NCBI GenBank assembly: GCA_030430535.1
Contig: JAUIKY010000006.1
Coordinates: 1-64,000 of the forward strand
DNA: 64,000 bases
Source of the DNA: Bacteroidia bacterium
GTDB lineage: Bacteria > Bacteroidota > Bacteroidia > Flavobacteriales > Flavobacteriaceae
Direction: 5' to 3'
The notes under the pieces are model-generated. The model was given only the letters and a program-made list of their open reading frames with translations, did not search any database and was not told the DNA's origin. The translations under genes and the position numbers were made by a program. Shown here in pieces: positions 1 through 7,604 of the stretch. Numbering within the stretch: the stretch's first letter is position 1; each line of letters opens with the position of its first letter.

Positions 1-2207
1 TTTCCAACCTAACAAATACCATTCTAAGTATTTTAAAAAAAGATAGAAACCAATCTTACAACTATAAACAAATTGCAGCTAAGCTGGGCGTTAACGATGC
101 CAGTAGCCGTAACCAGATTATAAAAACCTTGGCCAAATTGGCCGCCAAACAGGAAATTGAGCAGGTAGATCGTGGCAAGTTTAAAGCCATTGTTACGGCC
201 GAGTACCATGTGGGGATTTTAGATTTATCGTCCCGTGGTGCTGGTTACGTGATTTGCGACGATTTTGATGAAGACGTGTTTATAGCCTCAAACAATGTTA
301 ACAAAGCCTTGCAGGGCGACGAAGTGGAGTTTTACGTTTACAAGCGCCGTAAACGTGGAAAAATGGAAGGGGAGATAACCAAGATCCTTAAGCGTGCAAA
401 AAGTGAATACGTGGGCGTTATTCAAATGCAAAAGAATAACAATTATGCTTTTGTGGTAGCTGATAGTACCAAAATGTACAAAGATATTTTTGTGCCCATC
501 AACAAAACCTTAAAAGCCGAAGATGGCGATAAGGTTTTGGTAAAATTGGAAGACTGGCCCGATAACGCCGATTCCCCTTATGGAAAAGTGGTTAAGGTAC
601 TCGGAAAACCAGGCGAGCACAGCACCGAAATACATGCTATTTTAGCAGAATACGGCTTACCGCATGAGTTTCCGTACGATGTTGAGGAATACGCCAATAA
701 TTTAGATACTTCGATTACCAAAGAAGAAATTGCCAAACGTCGCGATATGCGAGAGGATTTAACCTTTACCATCGATCCCAAAGATGCCAAGGATTTTGAT
801 GATGCCCTGTCGTTTAAAATATTGGATAACGGATTGTATGAAATTGGTATCCACATCGCCGATGTATCGCATTACGTAAAAGAAGGCACCGTATTGGACG
901 ATGAAGCATACGAGCGCGCCACGTCCATTTATTTAGTAGATAGAGTAGTACCCATGCTTCCGGAAGTATTATCTAACAACGCTTGTTCGTTGCGACCTAA
1001 TGAGGAGAAATATACCTTTTCGGCGGTGTTTCAACTAAACAACAAAGCCGAAATTAAAAACCAATGGTTTGGCCGTACGGTAACCTATAGCGATGCGCGT
1101 TTTGCTTACGAAGAAGCCCAGGCGATTATCGAAAACAATCCGGAATTTGTCATTCATGCGAAGGCAGGAATCTCATCCATCAATTCTGAAATCCCACAAG
1201 ACGTTTCACTCACCGATAAAGCCTATCATACCAAACCCGAAATAGCCCAAGCCGTTTTGGTACTCGATAGATTGGCAAAAATCATGCGTAAAAAACGTAT
1301 GAGTTCTGGTGCCATTTCGTTTGATAAAGTGGAGGTAAAATTCAATTTGGATGAAAATAACAATCCTGAAGGGGTTTATTTTAAAACCAGTAAAGAAGCC
1401 AATAAGCTCATTGAAGAATTTATGCTATTGGCCAACAAAAAGGTAGCCGAATTTGTTGGAAAGCAAAGTCCGAAAAAGACCTTCGTTTACCGTGTGCACG
1501 ACGAACCCGATGATAGCAAACTCGCCAGTTTACAGGGCATTGTTTCAAAATTTGGTTATAAACTGAATTTTAAGGACCGCAAAACCACATCGGCTTCACT
1601 TAATAATTTATTAAAGGAAGTAGTAGGCAAAAAAGAGCAAAATTTAGTCGATACTTTAGCAATCCGTAGTATGAGTAAAGCCGAATACACCACGCACAAT
1701 ATTGGGCATTACGGTTTGGCGTTCGATTATTATAGTCACTTTACATCGCCCATTCGTCGTTACCCCGATGTGATGGCCCATCGACTGTTACAGCATTATT
1801 TAGATGGCGGAAAAAGTGCCAACGAAGCCACTTACGAAGAGAAATGCCAACACTCCAGCAATATGGAAATGCTGGCTACCAAAGCCGAGCGCGATTCCAT
1901 TAAATACATGCAAATCCGTTTTATGGAAGACCACAAAGACCAAGAGTTTGTGGGCGTGATTTCTGGGGTGACCGATTGGGGTATTTACGTAGAAATTATT
2001 GAAAACAAATGCGAGGGCATGGTAAGCGTGCGCGATATGACCGACGACCATTACGCCTTCGACCAAGACCAATATGCCATGGTAGGCCGAAATACAAAAA
2101 CCATGTACCAATTAGGAGACGAAGTGATCGTAAAAGTTAAAAACACCGATTTAGTTAAAAAACACCTGGATTTTAATTTAGTGGGGAAGGCTGAGGATTT
2201 TGGGTAG
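1..2207 (+). CDS. rnr: Ribonuclease R (5'-truncated by window edge)
   Basis: This is a processive 3'-to-5' exoribonuclease of the RNase II/R (RNB) family, acting in the cytoplasm on structured RNA. The frame is open from base 3 with no ATG, so the gene begins outside the window; the TTG at 129 lies inside the N-terminal winged-helix segment and is not the start. In order one sees the winged helix (IAAKLGVNDASSRNQI), cold-shock-like RNA-binding regions, the RNB catalytic centre with the acidic cluster DPKDAKDFDDA, the block HFTSPIRRYPD, and a C-terminal S1 domain (VGVISGVTDWGIYVE). The protein ends at GKAEDFG without the long basic tail of enterobacterial RNase R. The assignment is secure; only the N-terminus is missing. 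Confidence 0.96.
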   Translation, partial: SNLTNTILSILKKDRNQSYNYKQIAAKLGVNDASSRNQIIKTLAKLAAKQEIEQVDRGKFKAIVTAEYHVGILDLSSRGAGYVICDDFDEDVFIASNNVNKALQGDEVEFYVYKRRKRGKMEGEITKILKRAKSEYVGVIQMQKNNNYAFVVADSTKMYKDIFVPINKTLKAEDGDKVLVKLEDWPDNADSPYGKVVKVLGKPGEHSTEIHAILAEYGLPHEFPYDVEEYANNLDTSITKEEIAKRRDMREDLTFTIDPKDAKDFDDALSFKILDNGLYEIGIHIADVSHYVKEGTVLDDEAYERATSIYLVDRVVPMLPEVLSNNACSLRPNEEKYTFSAVFQLNNKAEIKNQWFGRTVTYSDARFAYEEAQAIIENNPEFVIHAKAGISSINSEIPQDVSLTDKAYHTKPEIAQAVLVLDRLAKIMRKKRMSSGAISFDKVEVKFNLDENNNPEGVYFKTSKEANKLIEEFMLLANKKVAEFVGKQSPKKTFVYRVHDEPDDSKLASLQGIVSKFGYKLNFKDRKTTSASLNNLLKEVVGKKEQNLVDTLAIRSMSKAEYTTHNIGHYGLAFDYYSHFTSPIRRYPDVMAHRLLQHYLDGGKSANEATYEEKCQHSSNMEMLATKAERDSIKYMQIRFMEDHKDQEFVGVISGVTDWGIYVEIIENKCEGMVSVRDMTDDHYAFDQDQYAMVGRNTKTMYQLGDEVIVKVKNTDLVKKHLDFNLVGKAEDFG

Positions 2208-2220
2208 TTAACGGTTTTAT

Positions 2221-2327
2221 GTAAGCGTCAGTAACGGGAAAGTGCGCGAGTACTTTTCGCTGACGCACCTAATTTAGCAAAACGAGTTGAATTACCGATT
2301 AGGAAATTCAGCCGTTATTGCGCTTAC
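2221..2327. repeat. Nested inverted-repeat structure after rnr
   Basis: Outer arms GTAAGCG (2221-2227) and CGCTTAC (2321-2327) enclose inner arms GCGTCAG (2225-2231) and CTGACGC (2260-2266), with AAAGT/ACTTT inside the inner pair. There is no T-tract, so it is not a simple terminator. It sits between two convergent genes and may be a dispersed repeat or the boundary of a gene cassette. Confidence 0.5.
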
Positions 2328-2348
2328 ACGTTGATGGCATTAGTAATT

Positions 2349-2705
2349 TTAATCCATATTCCAATAAGCTGTACCAGCCTCATCTCCAAATTCGCTTTGT
2401 AACCAATCGTCATAACTTTGGACATCTTGATACCAATCATCATGAGATTCTTGTCCTATCATTTGATTTCTGTCCCAAACATCCCATTTTTTTTCTAACT
2501 TATCTAATGCCTTTTTAGAAAAGAAAAAATTAGAATTTATTTTTTTAAAATTTTCTAAATCATCATCTTCGACAAGGAAATGGTCTAAATTTAGAATACA
2601 CCAATTAATATAACTTGGGTGAATTTTAATAACTTCTGAAAGTTTTTTTCCGTTATACTTTCCGAAATTTAATACTGTTTTTAAATCATATATTTTGAAT
2701 TTCAT
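2349..2705 (-). CDS. Small protein with ExoX-like C-terminal domain
   Basis: A 118-residue cytoplasmic protein. The N-terminal half (LNFGKYNGKKLSEVI, then PSYINWCILNLDHF) resembles the short domain found at the C-terminus of ExoX-like exonucleases and in many small stand-alone Bacteroidota proteins; no nuclease catalytic domain is present. The rest is charged and Trp/Asp-rich (DVWDRNQM, DDWYQDVQSYDDW) with no recognised fold. The start at 2705 is preferred over the upstream ATG at 2750 because AAGGAAAG lies just before it and the homology begins there. The gene is much more AT-rich than rnr and is flanked by repeat-like DNA, so it may be an acquired cassette. Function unknown. Confidence 0.7.
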   Translation of the reverse strand: MKFKIYDLKTVLNFGKYNGKKLSEVIKIHPSYINWCILNLDHFLVEDDDLENFKKINSNFFFSKKALDKLEKKWDVWDRNQMIGQESHDDWYQDVQSYDDWLQSEFGDEAGTAYWNMD

Positions 2706-3063
2706 AACTTTCCTTTTCGTGTTAGATTTAAAAAATAAACTGCTAATCAACTAATCATAACCCACAAGTCGCTTGAATCAAATCTATCAATAACATTAAC
2801 GATAATAAACAAAGCTAAAATCACTCTCAAAATAATAAATACATATTTTATTTTATAATTTTTATCAAATGTTAGTTTTTATTGATTATTAACGCCAACT
2901 TTAATGATATACGTCCGTTTCAATACTTAAACAAGTTCAGCACAAGTGACTTAGTATCAGTCGTTAACTAAAGTAGTCGAAATTTTTTATAAAGTCAAAT
3001 TTTGTTTCATATATGTGTAACTTTATAGCCTTAAAATATTCCTATGTTAAAAAGCTAAAAACC
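2706..3063. other. AT-rich intergenic stretch, no gene seen
   Basis: About 360 bases of AT-rich DNA between two divergent small genes. I see no convincing coding frame, RNA gene or strong hairpin. It must contain the promoters of both flanking genes, but no full TAnnTTTG element stands out. Confidence 0.5.
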
Positions 3064-3363
3064 ATGATATTAACAACCACAAACAGCATTGAAGGCTTTA
3101 AAATAACCGACTATTTAGGTGTAGTTTCAGGCGTTGGTGCCAATACCCGTAAAACCTCATTTTCGTTTAAAATAGAGAAGTTTCTGCAAACATTAGAAAA
3201 CAGTATTGAAGAGGTAAAGGAAGACGCTTTTCAAAAACTAAGGGAAAATGCCATTAAATTGGGCGCCAATGCTGTGGTGGGCATAAGTATCGATTTTGAA
3301 ACCGTGCCCAATACCACCTATATTTTGGTGTCTACCACCGGCACGGCGGTAAAGGTGTCTTGA
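3064..3363 (+). CDS. YbjQ/UPF0145 family protein
   Basis: A 99-residue protein of the YbjQ/UPF0145 family, which forms small cytoplasmic oligomers of unsettled function, sometimes described as heavy-metal-binding-like. The typical core is visible: an N-terminal strand (LTTTNSIEGFKITDYLGVVSG), a charged helix, and the family signature LRENAIKLGANAVVGISIDFE followed by a final strand. An ATG 51 bases upstream is in frame, but the family homology starts at the methionine at 3064, which I chose. It appears to be transcribed alone. Family membership is fairly sure; biological role is not. Confidence 0.8.
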   Translation: MILTTTNSIEGFKITDYLGVVSGVGANTRKTSFSFKIEKFLQTLENSIEEVKEDAFQKLRENAIKLGANAVVGISIDFETVPNTTYILVSTTGTAVKVS

Positions 3364-3383
3364 TTGTTATAGTATAAAACAAA

Positions 3384-3425
3384 CAGATTCTCACGTCACT
3401 CCTTTTGTCGTTCCTCAGAATGACG
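3384..3425. repeat. Dispersed flavobacterial repeat fragment
   Basis: The segment starts with AGATTCTCACGTCACTCC and ends with CTCAGAATGACG. This is the pattern of repeats built around GTCATTCTGAG-type arms. It lies in a gene-free gap (3364-3757) together with two other repeat elements. Confidence 0.45.
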
Positions 3426-3469
3426 CTAGTATTGAATACTAAACATCACAAGTTAAAATGTCATTGCGA

Positions 3470-3491
3470 GGAGGTACGGCGAAGCAATCTC
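3470..3491. repeat. GTCATTGCGAG-type dispersed repeat
   Basis: The sequence GTCATTGCGAGGAGG followed by CGAAGCAATCT is one arm and body of the same repeat family that recurs at 29153-29264 and inside gltX at 35990-36061. It is in non-coding DNA here. Confidence 0.6.
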
Positions 3492-3567
3492 TTAATCTAA
3501 AAGAATTCCTCGACACTCTGATTGGGGTAACCGTTGAAATTGCAATGCAATAAGCGCAGTCGAATTT

Positions 3568-3640
3568 GTCATTCCCGTGTAGCCACTGAGCTGCGGTTGC
3601 TGAGCGGAGTCGAAGCAAGTGGAAGTGAAAACGGGAATCT
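3568..3640. repeat. Palindromic repeat with ATTCCCGT/ACGGGAAT arms
   Basis: The arms ATTCCCGT (3571-3578) and ACGGGAAT (3631-3638) bracket an internal TGAGCGGAGTCGAA motif (3601-3614). The reverse complement of that 14-base motif appears at 29227-29240. This is a dispersed intergenic repeat of the kind common in Flavobacteriaceae. Confidence 0.65.
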
Positions 3641-3717
3641 AAATTAAAAGTTCAATCAACAATCCCACTCAATCATTAAAATTTTCATAAAATAAAATTC
3701 CGTGGAATAATTGTTGA

Positions 3718-3725
3718 TAGCTTTG
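3718..3725 (+). promoter_or_regulatory. Candidate -7 promoter element TAGCTTTG
   Basis: TAGCTTTG matches the Bacteroidota -7 consensus TAnnTTTG and lies 32 bases upstream of the ATG of the DUF2807-type gene. No clear TTG is found at the -33 position. Confidence 0.45.
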
Positions 3726-3757
3726 CGTTATTATCTAAAATCAATCATAAAATTAAC

Positions 3758-4429
3758 ATGAAAACACTAGTTAAATTTTTTGTACTCTTTATAAGCACAA
3801 CGCTATTTGCCCAAAACACCATAGAACAAGAAGTTGGTGAATTTACCGAACTTAAGGTGTTCGATTTAATACAAGTGGAACTCAAAAAAGCCAAAGAAAA
3901 TAAGGCTGTTATTTCAGGTGAAAACAAAGAAGACGTGGTGATTGTTAATAACGATGGCAAGCTGAAAATTAAAATGAAGTTGGATGAAGCTTTTGATGGT
4001 TCCGATACCAAAGTGGTACTGTACTACACCACCGTTGATATTATTGATGTTAATGAAGGTTCAAAAGTCACATCGAGCGATACCATCGAGCAGTTTGAAA
4101 TCGATTTAAAGGCGCAGGAAGGTGGAAGCATTACCATTCCCATTGATGTAAAGTACGCCAACATTCGTGCGGTAACGGGTGGTTCGATTACTGCTACTGG
4201 TTCTTCTAAAAAACAAAATGTGTCGTTACTAACGGGTGGTATTTACGATGGTAAATCCTTAAAAACCCAAAATACCGATGTATCTATCAGCGCCGCTGGC
4301 GAAGCTTACGTTAATGCATCTAAAAAAGTAGAAGCCAAAGTGCGGGCAGGAGGAAACATCTACATTTATGGCGACCCGGAAGAAATTAGCGAAAGCAAAA
4401 TGTTGGGTGGTAACATTACTAAAATGTAA
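3758..4429 (+). CDS. Secreted DUF2807 (head GIN domain) protein
   Basis: A 223-residue exported protein with a Sec signal peptide ending near LFAQ. The mature part looks like the DUF2807 'putative auto-transporter adhesin, head GIN domain' family: repeated short beta strands with Gly/Ser turns (EGSKVTSSDTIEQFEIDLKAQ, GGSITATGSSKKQNVSLLTGG) that would stack into a right-handed beta-helix. It carries no lipobox and no C-terminal sorting domain, so it is probably periplasmic. It has its own candidate promoter and a strong terminator directly after it, so it is monocistronic. The function of the family is unknown. Confidence 0.8.
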   Translation: MKTLVKFFVLFISTTLFAQNTIEQEVGEFTELKVFDLIQVELKKAKENKAVISGENKEDVVIVNNDGKLKIKMKLDEAFDGSDTKVVLYYTTVDIIDVNEGSKVTSSDTIEQFEIDLKAQEGGSITIPIDVKYANIRAVTGGSITATGSSKKQNVSLLTGGIYDGKSLKTQNTDVSISAAGEAYVNASKKVEAKVRAGGNIYIYGDPEEISESKMLGGNITKM

Positions 4430-4454
4430 TACATAAACCTATTGAGTAAAATAT

Positions 4455-4480
4455 AAAGCACCTGTTTGGGTGCTTTTTTT
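4455..4480 (+). terminator. Rho-independent terminator
   Basis: Arms AAAGCACC (4455-4462) and GGTGCTTT (4469-4476) enclose a six-base loop and are followed by a run of T. It ends the DUF2807-type transcript. Confidence 0.85.
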
Positions 4481-4571
4481 ATTCCACCCAAAACCATACA
4501 CTTACCAAACTAAACATCCGTTAGCACTTATTTTTACTATATTAGTACCTATACAACTAAACGGGGCACAA

Positions 4572-7376
4572 TTGAAATTTTTAAGGTTTATAATAGGTTT
4601 ACTTTTTTGTTTAACGCTTCAGTTAAATGCCCAAGAACTACCGCCTATTCAAATTTATACGCCCGATGTTTACGGTGCCAATAATCAAAATTGGAGCATT
4701 TCCCAAGATTCGAACAAACACATCTATTTTGGAAATAACAAAGGACTTTTAGAATTTAACGGCGAACAATGGCAATTGTACGAATCGCCAAATAAAACCA
4801 TTATTCGCTCTGTTAAAGTCATTGACGATTTGGTTTACACCGGCTGCTACCGTGAGTTTGGCTACTGGACCAGAAACCAACTGGGTATTTTAAAATACGT
4901 TTCCATTTCACAAAAACTGAATGTTCCTTTTCTTGAAGATGAAGACATTTGGAATATCATCGATATGGACGATTTTATTCTTTTTCAATCCTTAAATCGC
5001 ATTTATGTATTTAACAAAATTGAAGAGACTTATAAGATTATAGAAGCGAAAACCATCATTAACAGAAGTTTTAAGGTCAATAATAGGGTGTATTTCCAAA
5101 AGGCAAAAGATGGTTTGTACGAAATTGAAAATGGTGTAGCCAAATTAGTAACAGACCATGATATTCTAAAGAATAATTTATTAGTTAACCTATTTAGCCA
5201 CCAAGGCCATTTATTGTTGCAAACCCAAGATTTAGGATTTTTTGTGCTTAATAATAACAACTTAAATCCATGGAATATTGAAGCCAACAGTGTATTGTTG
5301 AACGACCGCATTTATAGCAGTACACAATTAAAAGATGAAAGTTTTATTGTTGGAAGCATATCCAACGGTATATTGCATATTACTCCTGAAGGCAAGATCA
5401 GTTATCAAATTAACCAGAATAAAGGCCTTAGTAACAATACGGTTTTGTCTGTTTTTGAAGATGCAGACAATAATATTTGGCTAGGGTTGGAGTTCGGTAT
5501 TAATTGCATCAACATTAAATCGGCGTTTCGTATTTATAACGATCGCGACGGTAAATTGGGTTCGGTAAACGCATCGATAATCCATAATAACCATCTTTAT
5601 ATAGGTACCAATCGCGGGTTGTTTTACAGGTCTCTGCATTCTGTGGGTGAATTCATTTTTATAAAAGGAACACAAGGGGCTGTTTGGTGTTTAAAGGAAA
5701 TTAATAATACGTTATTTTGCGGACACGATTCGGGCACGTTTATATTAGAAAACCAAACTGCAAAACTCATTTCGGATGCTTTGGGAACTTGGGATATAAA
5801 ACCCATAAACCAAAACACAGATATACTCATTCAAGGTAATTACGACGGATTATATATTCTTGAAAATAAAAACGGTAATTGGCAACAACGGAATAAAATT
5901 GATGGTTTTAATGTATCGAGTCGGTATTTTGAAATGATTGATGCAACCCATGTGTTGGTCAGCCACGAATATAAAGGGGTTTTTAAGCTAGAATTAAACG
6001 AACCGTTAACGGCCGCTACAATAATTTCAAACAACGATTTTCAAAATTCGGGTTCCAGTACCAGTTTGGTAAAATACAATGACGAGATATTATATACCCA
6101 TAAAGAAGGGGTGTTTACTTATAATGCTGTTAAAAATAATTTTGGAAAAGATTCTACTTTAAGTGAATTAATTGATGCAAAAAACTATTCGTCGGGCCGA
6201 TTGGTTTTTGATGAAGCCGGAAACAAATTATGGTCCTTTTCGTCGCAGGGCATTAATTATTTAACCAATAATAGATTAAGCGGTGTTCCGGAAATAGTAA
6301 AAATACCGCTGCCCAATGCCGTTAGAAATGATGTAGTGGGGTTTGAAAACATAGCCCCGGTACAAGAAGGGGAATACCTCTACGGAACGGCCTCTGGTTA
6401 TATCCGCATCGATTTAAACGATATACATTATCAAGACCACAATCTACAAATTAATCAGGTGCTGGTAAGTAGTTCTAAAAACGATAATAATTACAGAAAT
6501 GTAGATGCCACTTTAAAAGGTGAGTTTAATAATCAAGAAAATAATCTTCAAATTTACTACAGTGTCCCAAAGTATAATAAGTACCAAAAAGTACAGTACC
6601 AATACAAGTTGGAAGGCCTTTACAACGATTGGAGCCAATGGAGTACAGAATCTAATGAATATTTTGAAAATTTACCTTTTGGAACATATACGTTTTACGT
6701 GCGTTCCAGAATAGGCAATAAATGGTCTTCAAATACCGAAAGTTTCAGCTTTACAATTAGTCCGCCATGGTATCTTACTACCACGGCTCTCTTGCTTTAT
6801 GTGCTTTTTATCGGTCTGTTTTCAGTCTTCATGCACCACGTTTATAAAAGATATTATAAAAAGCAACGCGAAAAATTATTGCTAAAAAAGCAACGGGAAT
6901 TAGAGCTTAAAGAACTCGAAAACAAAGAACAGCTCACTCGGTTTAGAAATGATAAATTGCGCCAAGATATTGAAAATAAAAATAGGGAGTTGGGCATATC
7001 AACCATGAACCTGATTAAGAAAAACGAATTTTTAAATAACCTTAAAAAAGAACTGAAAAAAGACAACAGTAATGTGAAACAGGTTATTAAAATCATTGAT
7101 AAAAATTTAAACAATACCGATGATTGGCAATTGTTTGAAGAAGCCTTTAACAATGCCGACAAGGATTTTTTAAAGAAAATAAAGGAAAAACATCCCGAAT
7201 TGACTTCAAACGATTTAAGGCTTTGTACCTACCTCAGGTTAAATTTATCTTCAAAAGAAATAGCTCCACTTTTAAACATCTCCCCCCGAAGTGTGGAAGT
7301 TAAGCGTTACAGATTGCGTAAAAAAATGAATTTAGCTCACGAATTGAACTTAACAGATTATATTTTAGAAATATAA
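4572..7376 (+). CDS. SusR-like membrane sensor/regulator (Reg_prop, Y_Y_Y, LuxR HTH)
   Basis: Likely sensor-regulator of the adjacent glucan locus. With a TTG start at 4572 it is 934 residues and begins with a good signal/anchor (LKFLRFIIGLLFCLTLQLNAQ); the longer frame back to a GTG at 4470 runs through the upstream terminator and is less likely. The periplasmic part shows two-component-regulator propeller motifs (SVFEDADNNIWLGLEFGINC) and a triple-Tyr domain (YQYKLEGLYNDWSQWS). One membrane segment follows (LLLYVLFIGLFSVFMHHVY), then a charged coiled coil and a LuxR-type helix-turn-helix at the end (LNLSSKEIAPLLNISPRSVE). There is no histidine kinase or receiver domain, so the architecture is that of SusR rather than a hybrid two-component system. 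It probably activates susC onward when oligosaccharides bind. The ligand (laminari-oligosaccharide) is inferred from context. Confidence 0.85.
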   Translation: MKFLRFIIGLLFCLTLQLNAQELPPIQIYTPDVYGANNQNWSISQDSNKHIYFGNNKGLLEFNGEQWQLYESPNKTIIRSVKVIDDLVYTGCYREFGYWTRNQLGILKYVSISQKLNVPFLEDEDIWNIIDMDDFILFQSLNRIYVFNKIEETYKIIEAKTIINRSFKVNNRVYFQKAKDGLYEIENGVAKLVTDHDILKNNLLVNLFSHQGHLLLQTQDLGFFVLNNNNLNPWNIEANSVLLNDRIYSSTQLKDESFIVGSISNGILHITPEGKISYQINQNKGLSNNTVLSVFEDADNNIWLGLEFGINCINIKSAFRIYNDRDGKLGSVNASIIHNNHLYIGTNRGLFYRSLHSVGEFIFIKGTQGAVWCLKEINNTLFCGHDSGTFILENQTAKLISDALGTWDIKPINQNTDILIQGNYDGLYILENKNGNWQQRNKIDGFNVSSRYFEMIDATHVLVSHEYKGVFKLELNEPLTAATIISNNDFQNSGSSTSLVKYNDEILYTHKEGVFTYNAVKNNFGKDSTLSELIDAKNYSSGRLVFDEAGNKLWSFSSQGINYLTNNRLSGVPEIVKIPLPNAVRNDVVGFENIAPVQEGEYLYGTASGYIRIDLNDIHYQDHNLQINQVLVSSSKNDNNYRNVDATLKGEFNNQENNLQIYYSVPKYNKYQKVQYQYKLEGLYNDWSQWSTESNEYFENLPFGTYTFYVRSRIGNKWSSNTESFSFTISPPWYLTTTALLLYVLFIGLFSVFMHHVYKRYYKKQREKLLLKKQRELELKELENKEQLTRFRNDKLRQDIENKNRELGISTMNLIKKNEFLNNLKKELKKDNSNVKQVIKIIDKNLNNTDDWQLFEEAFNNADKDFLKKIKEKHPELTSNDLRLCTYLRLNLSSKEIAPLLNISPRSVEVKRYRLRKKMNLAHELNLTDYILEI

Positions 7377-7471
7377 TAGCACAACAACTCTCGTTTTTAC
7401 CTATACATTACCACAACATCTTCTCTGTTTCTGCAATTTTTAGTAAATTAATGTATGCTTTATCAGGTCAG

Positions 7472-7487
7472 TAAAACCATGGTTTTA
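7472..7487. promoter_or_regulatory. Perfect 16-bp palindrome upstream of susC
   Basis: TAAAACCATGGTTTTA is its own reverse complement. It lies 117 bases before the susC start codon in the only sizeable gap of the glucan locus, so it is a candidate operator for the SusR-like regulator. No experimental support. Confidence 0.4.
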
Positions 7488-7604
7488 TTGAGATATTCAT
7501 AAATATTACAATGCTTTTTTGCGATGTATATTTTTTGTAGTGGCTTAAAATTTCAATACAACAAAGTTTGGGTCTAATTTTACAGAAACGAAAAAACTAA
7601 CTTT

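Noticed and set aside
129..131. TTG at 129 as the start of RNase R
   Set aside because: The frame is open upstream to the window edge and already encodes the winged-helix domain, so the true start is outside.
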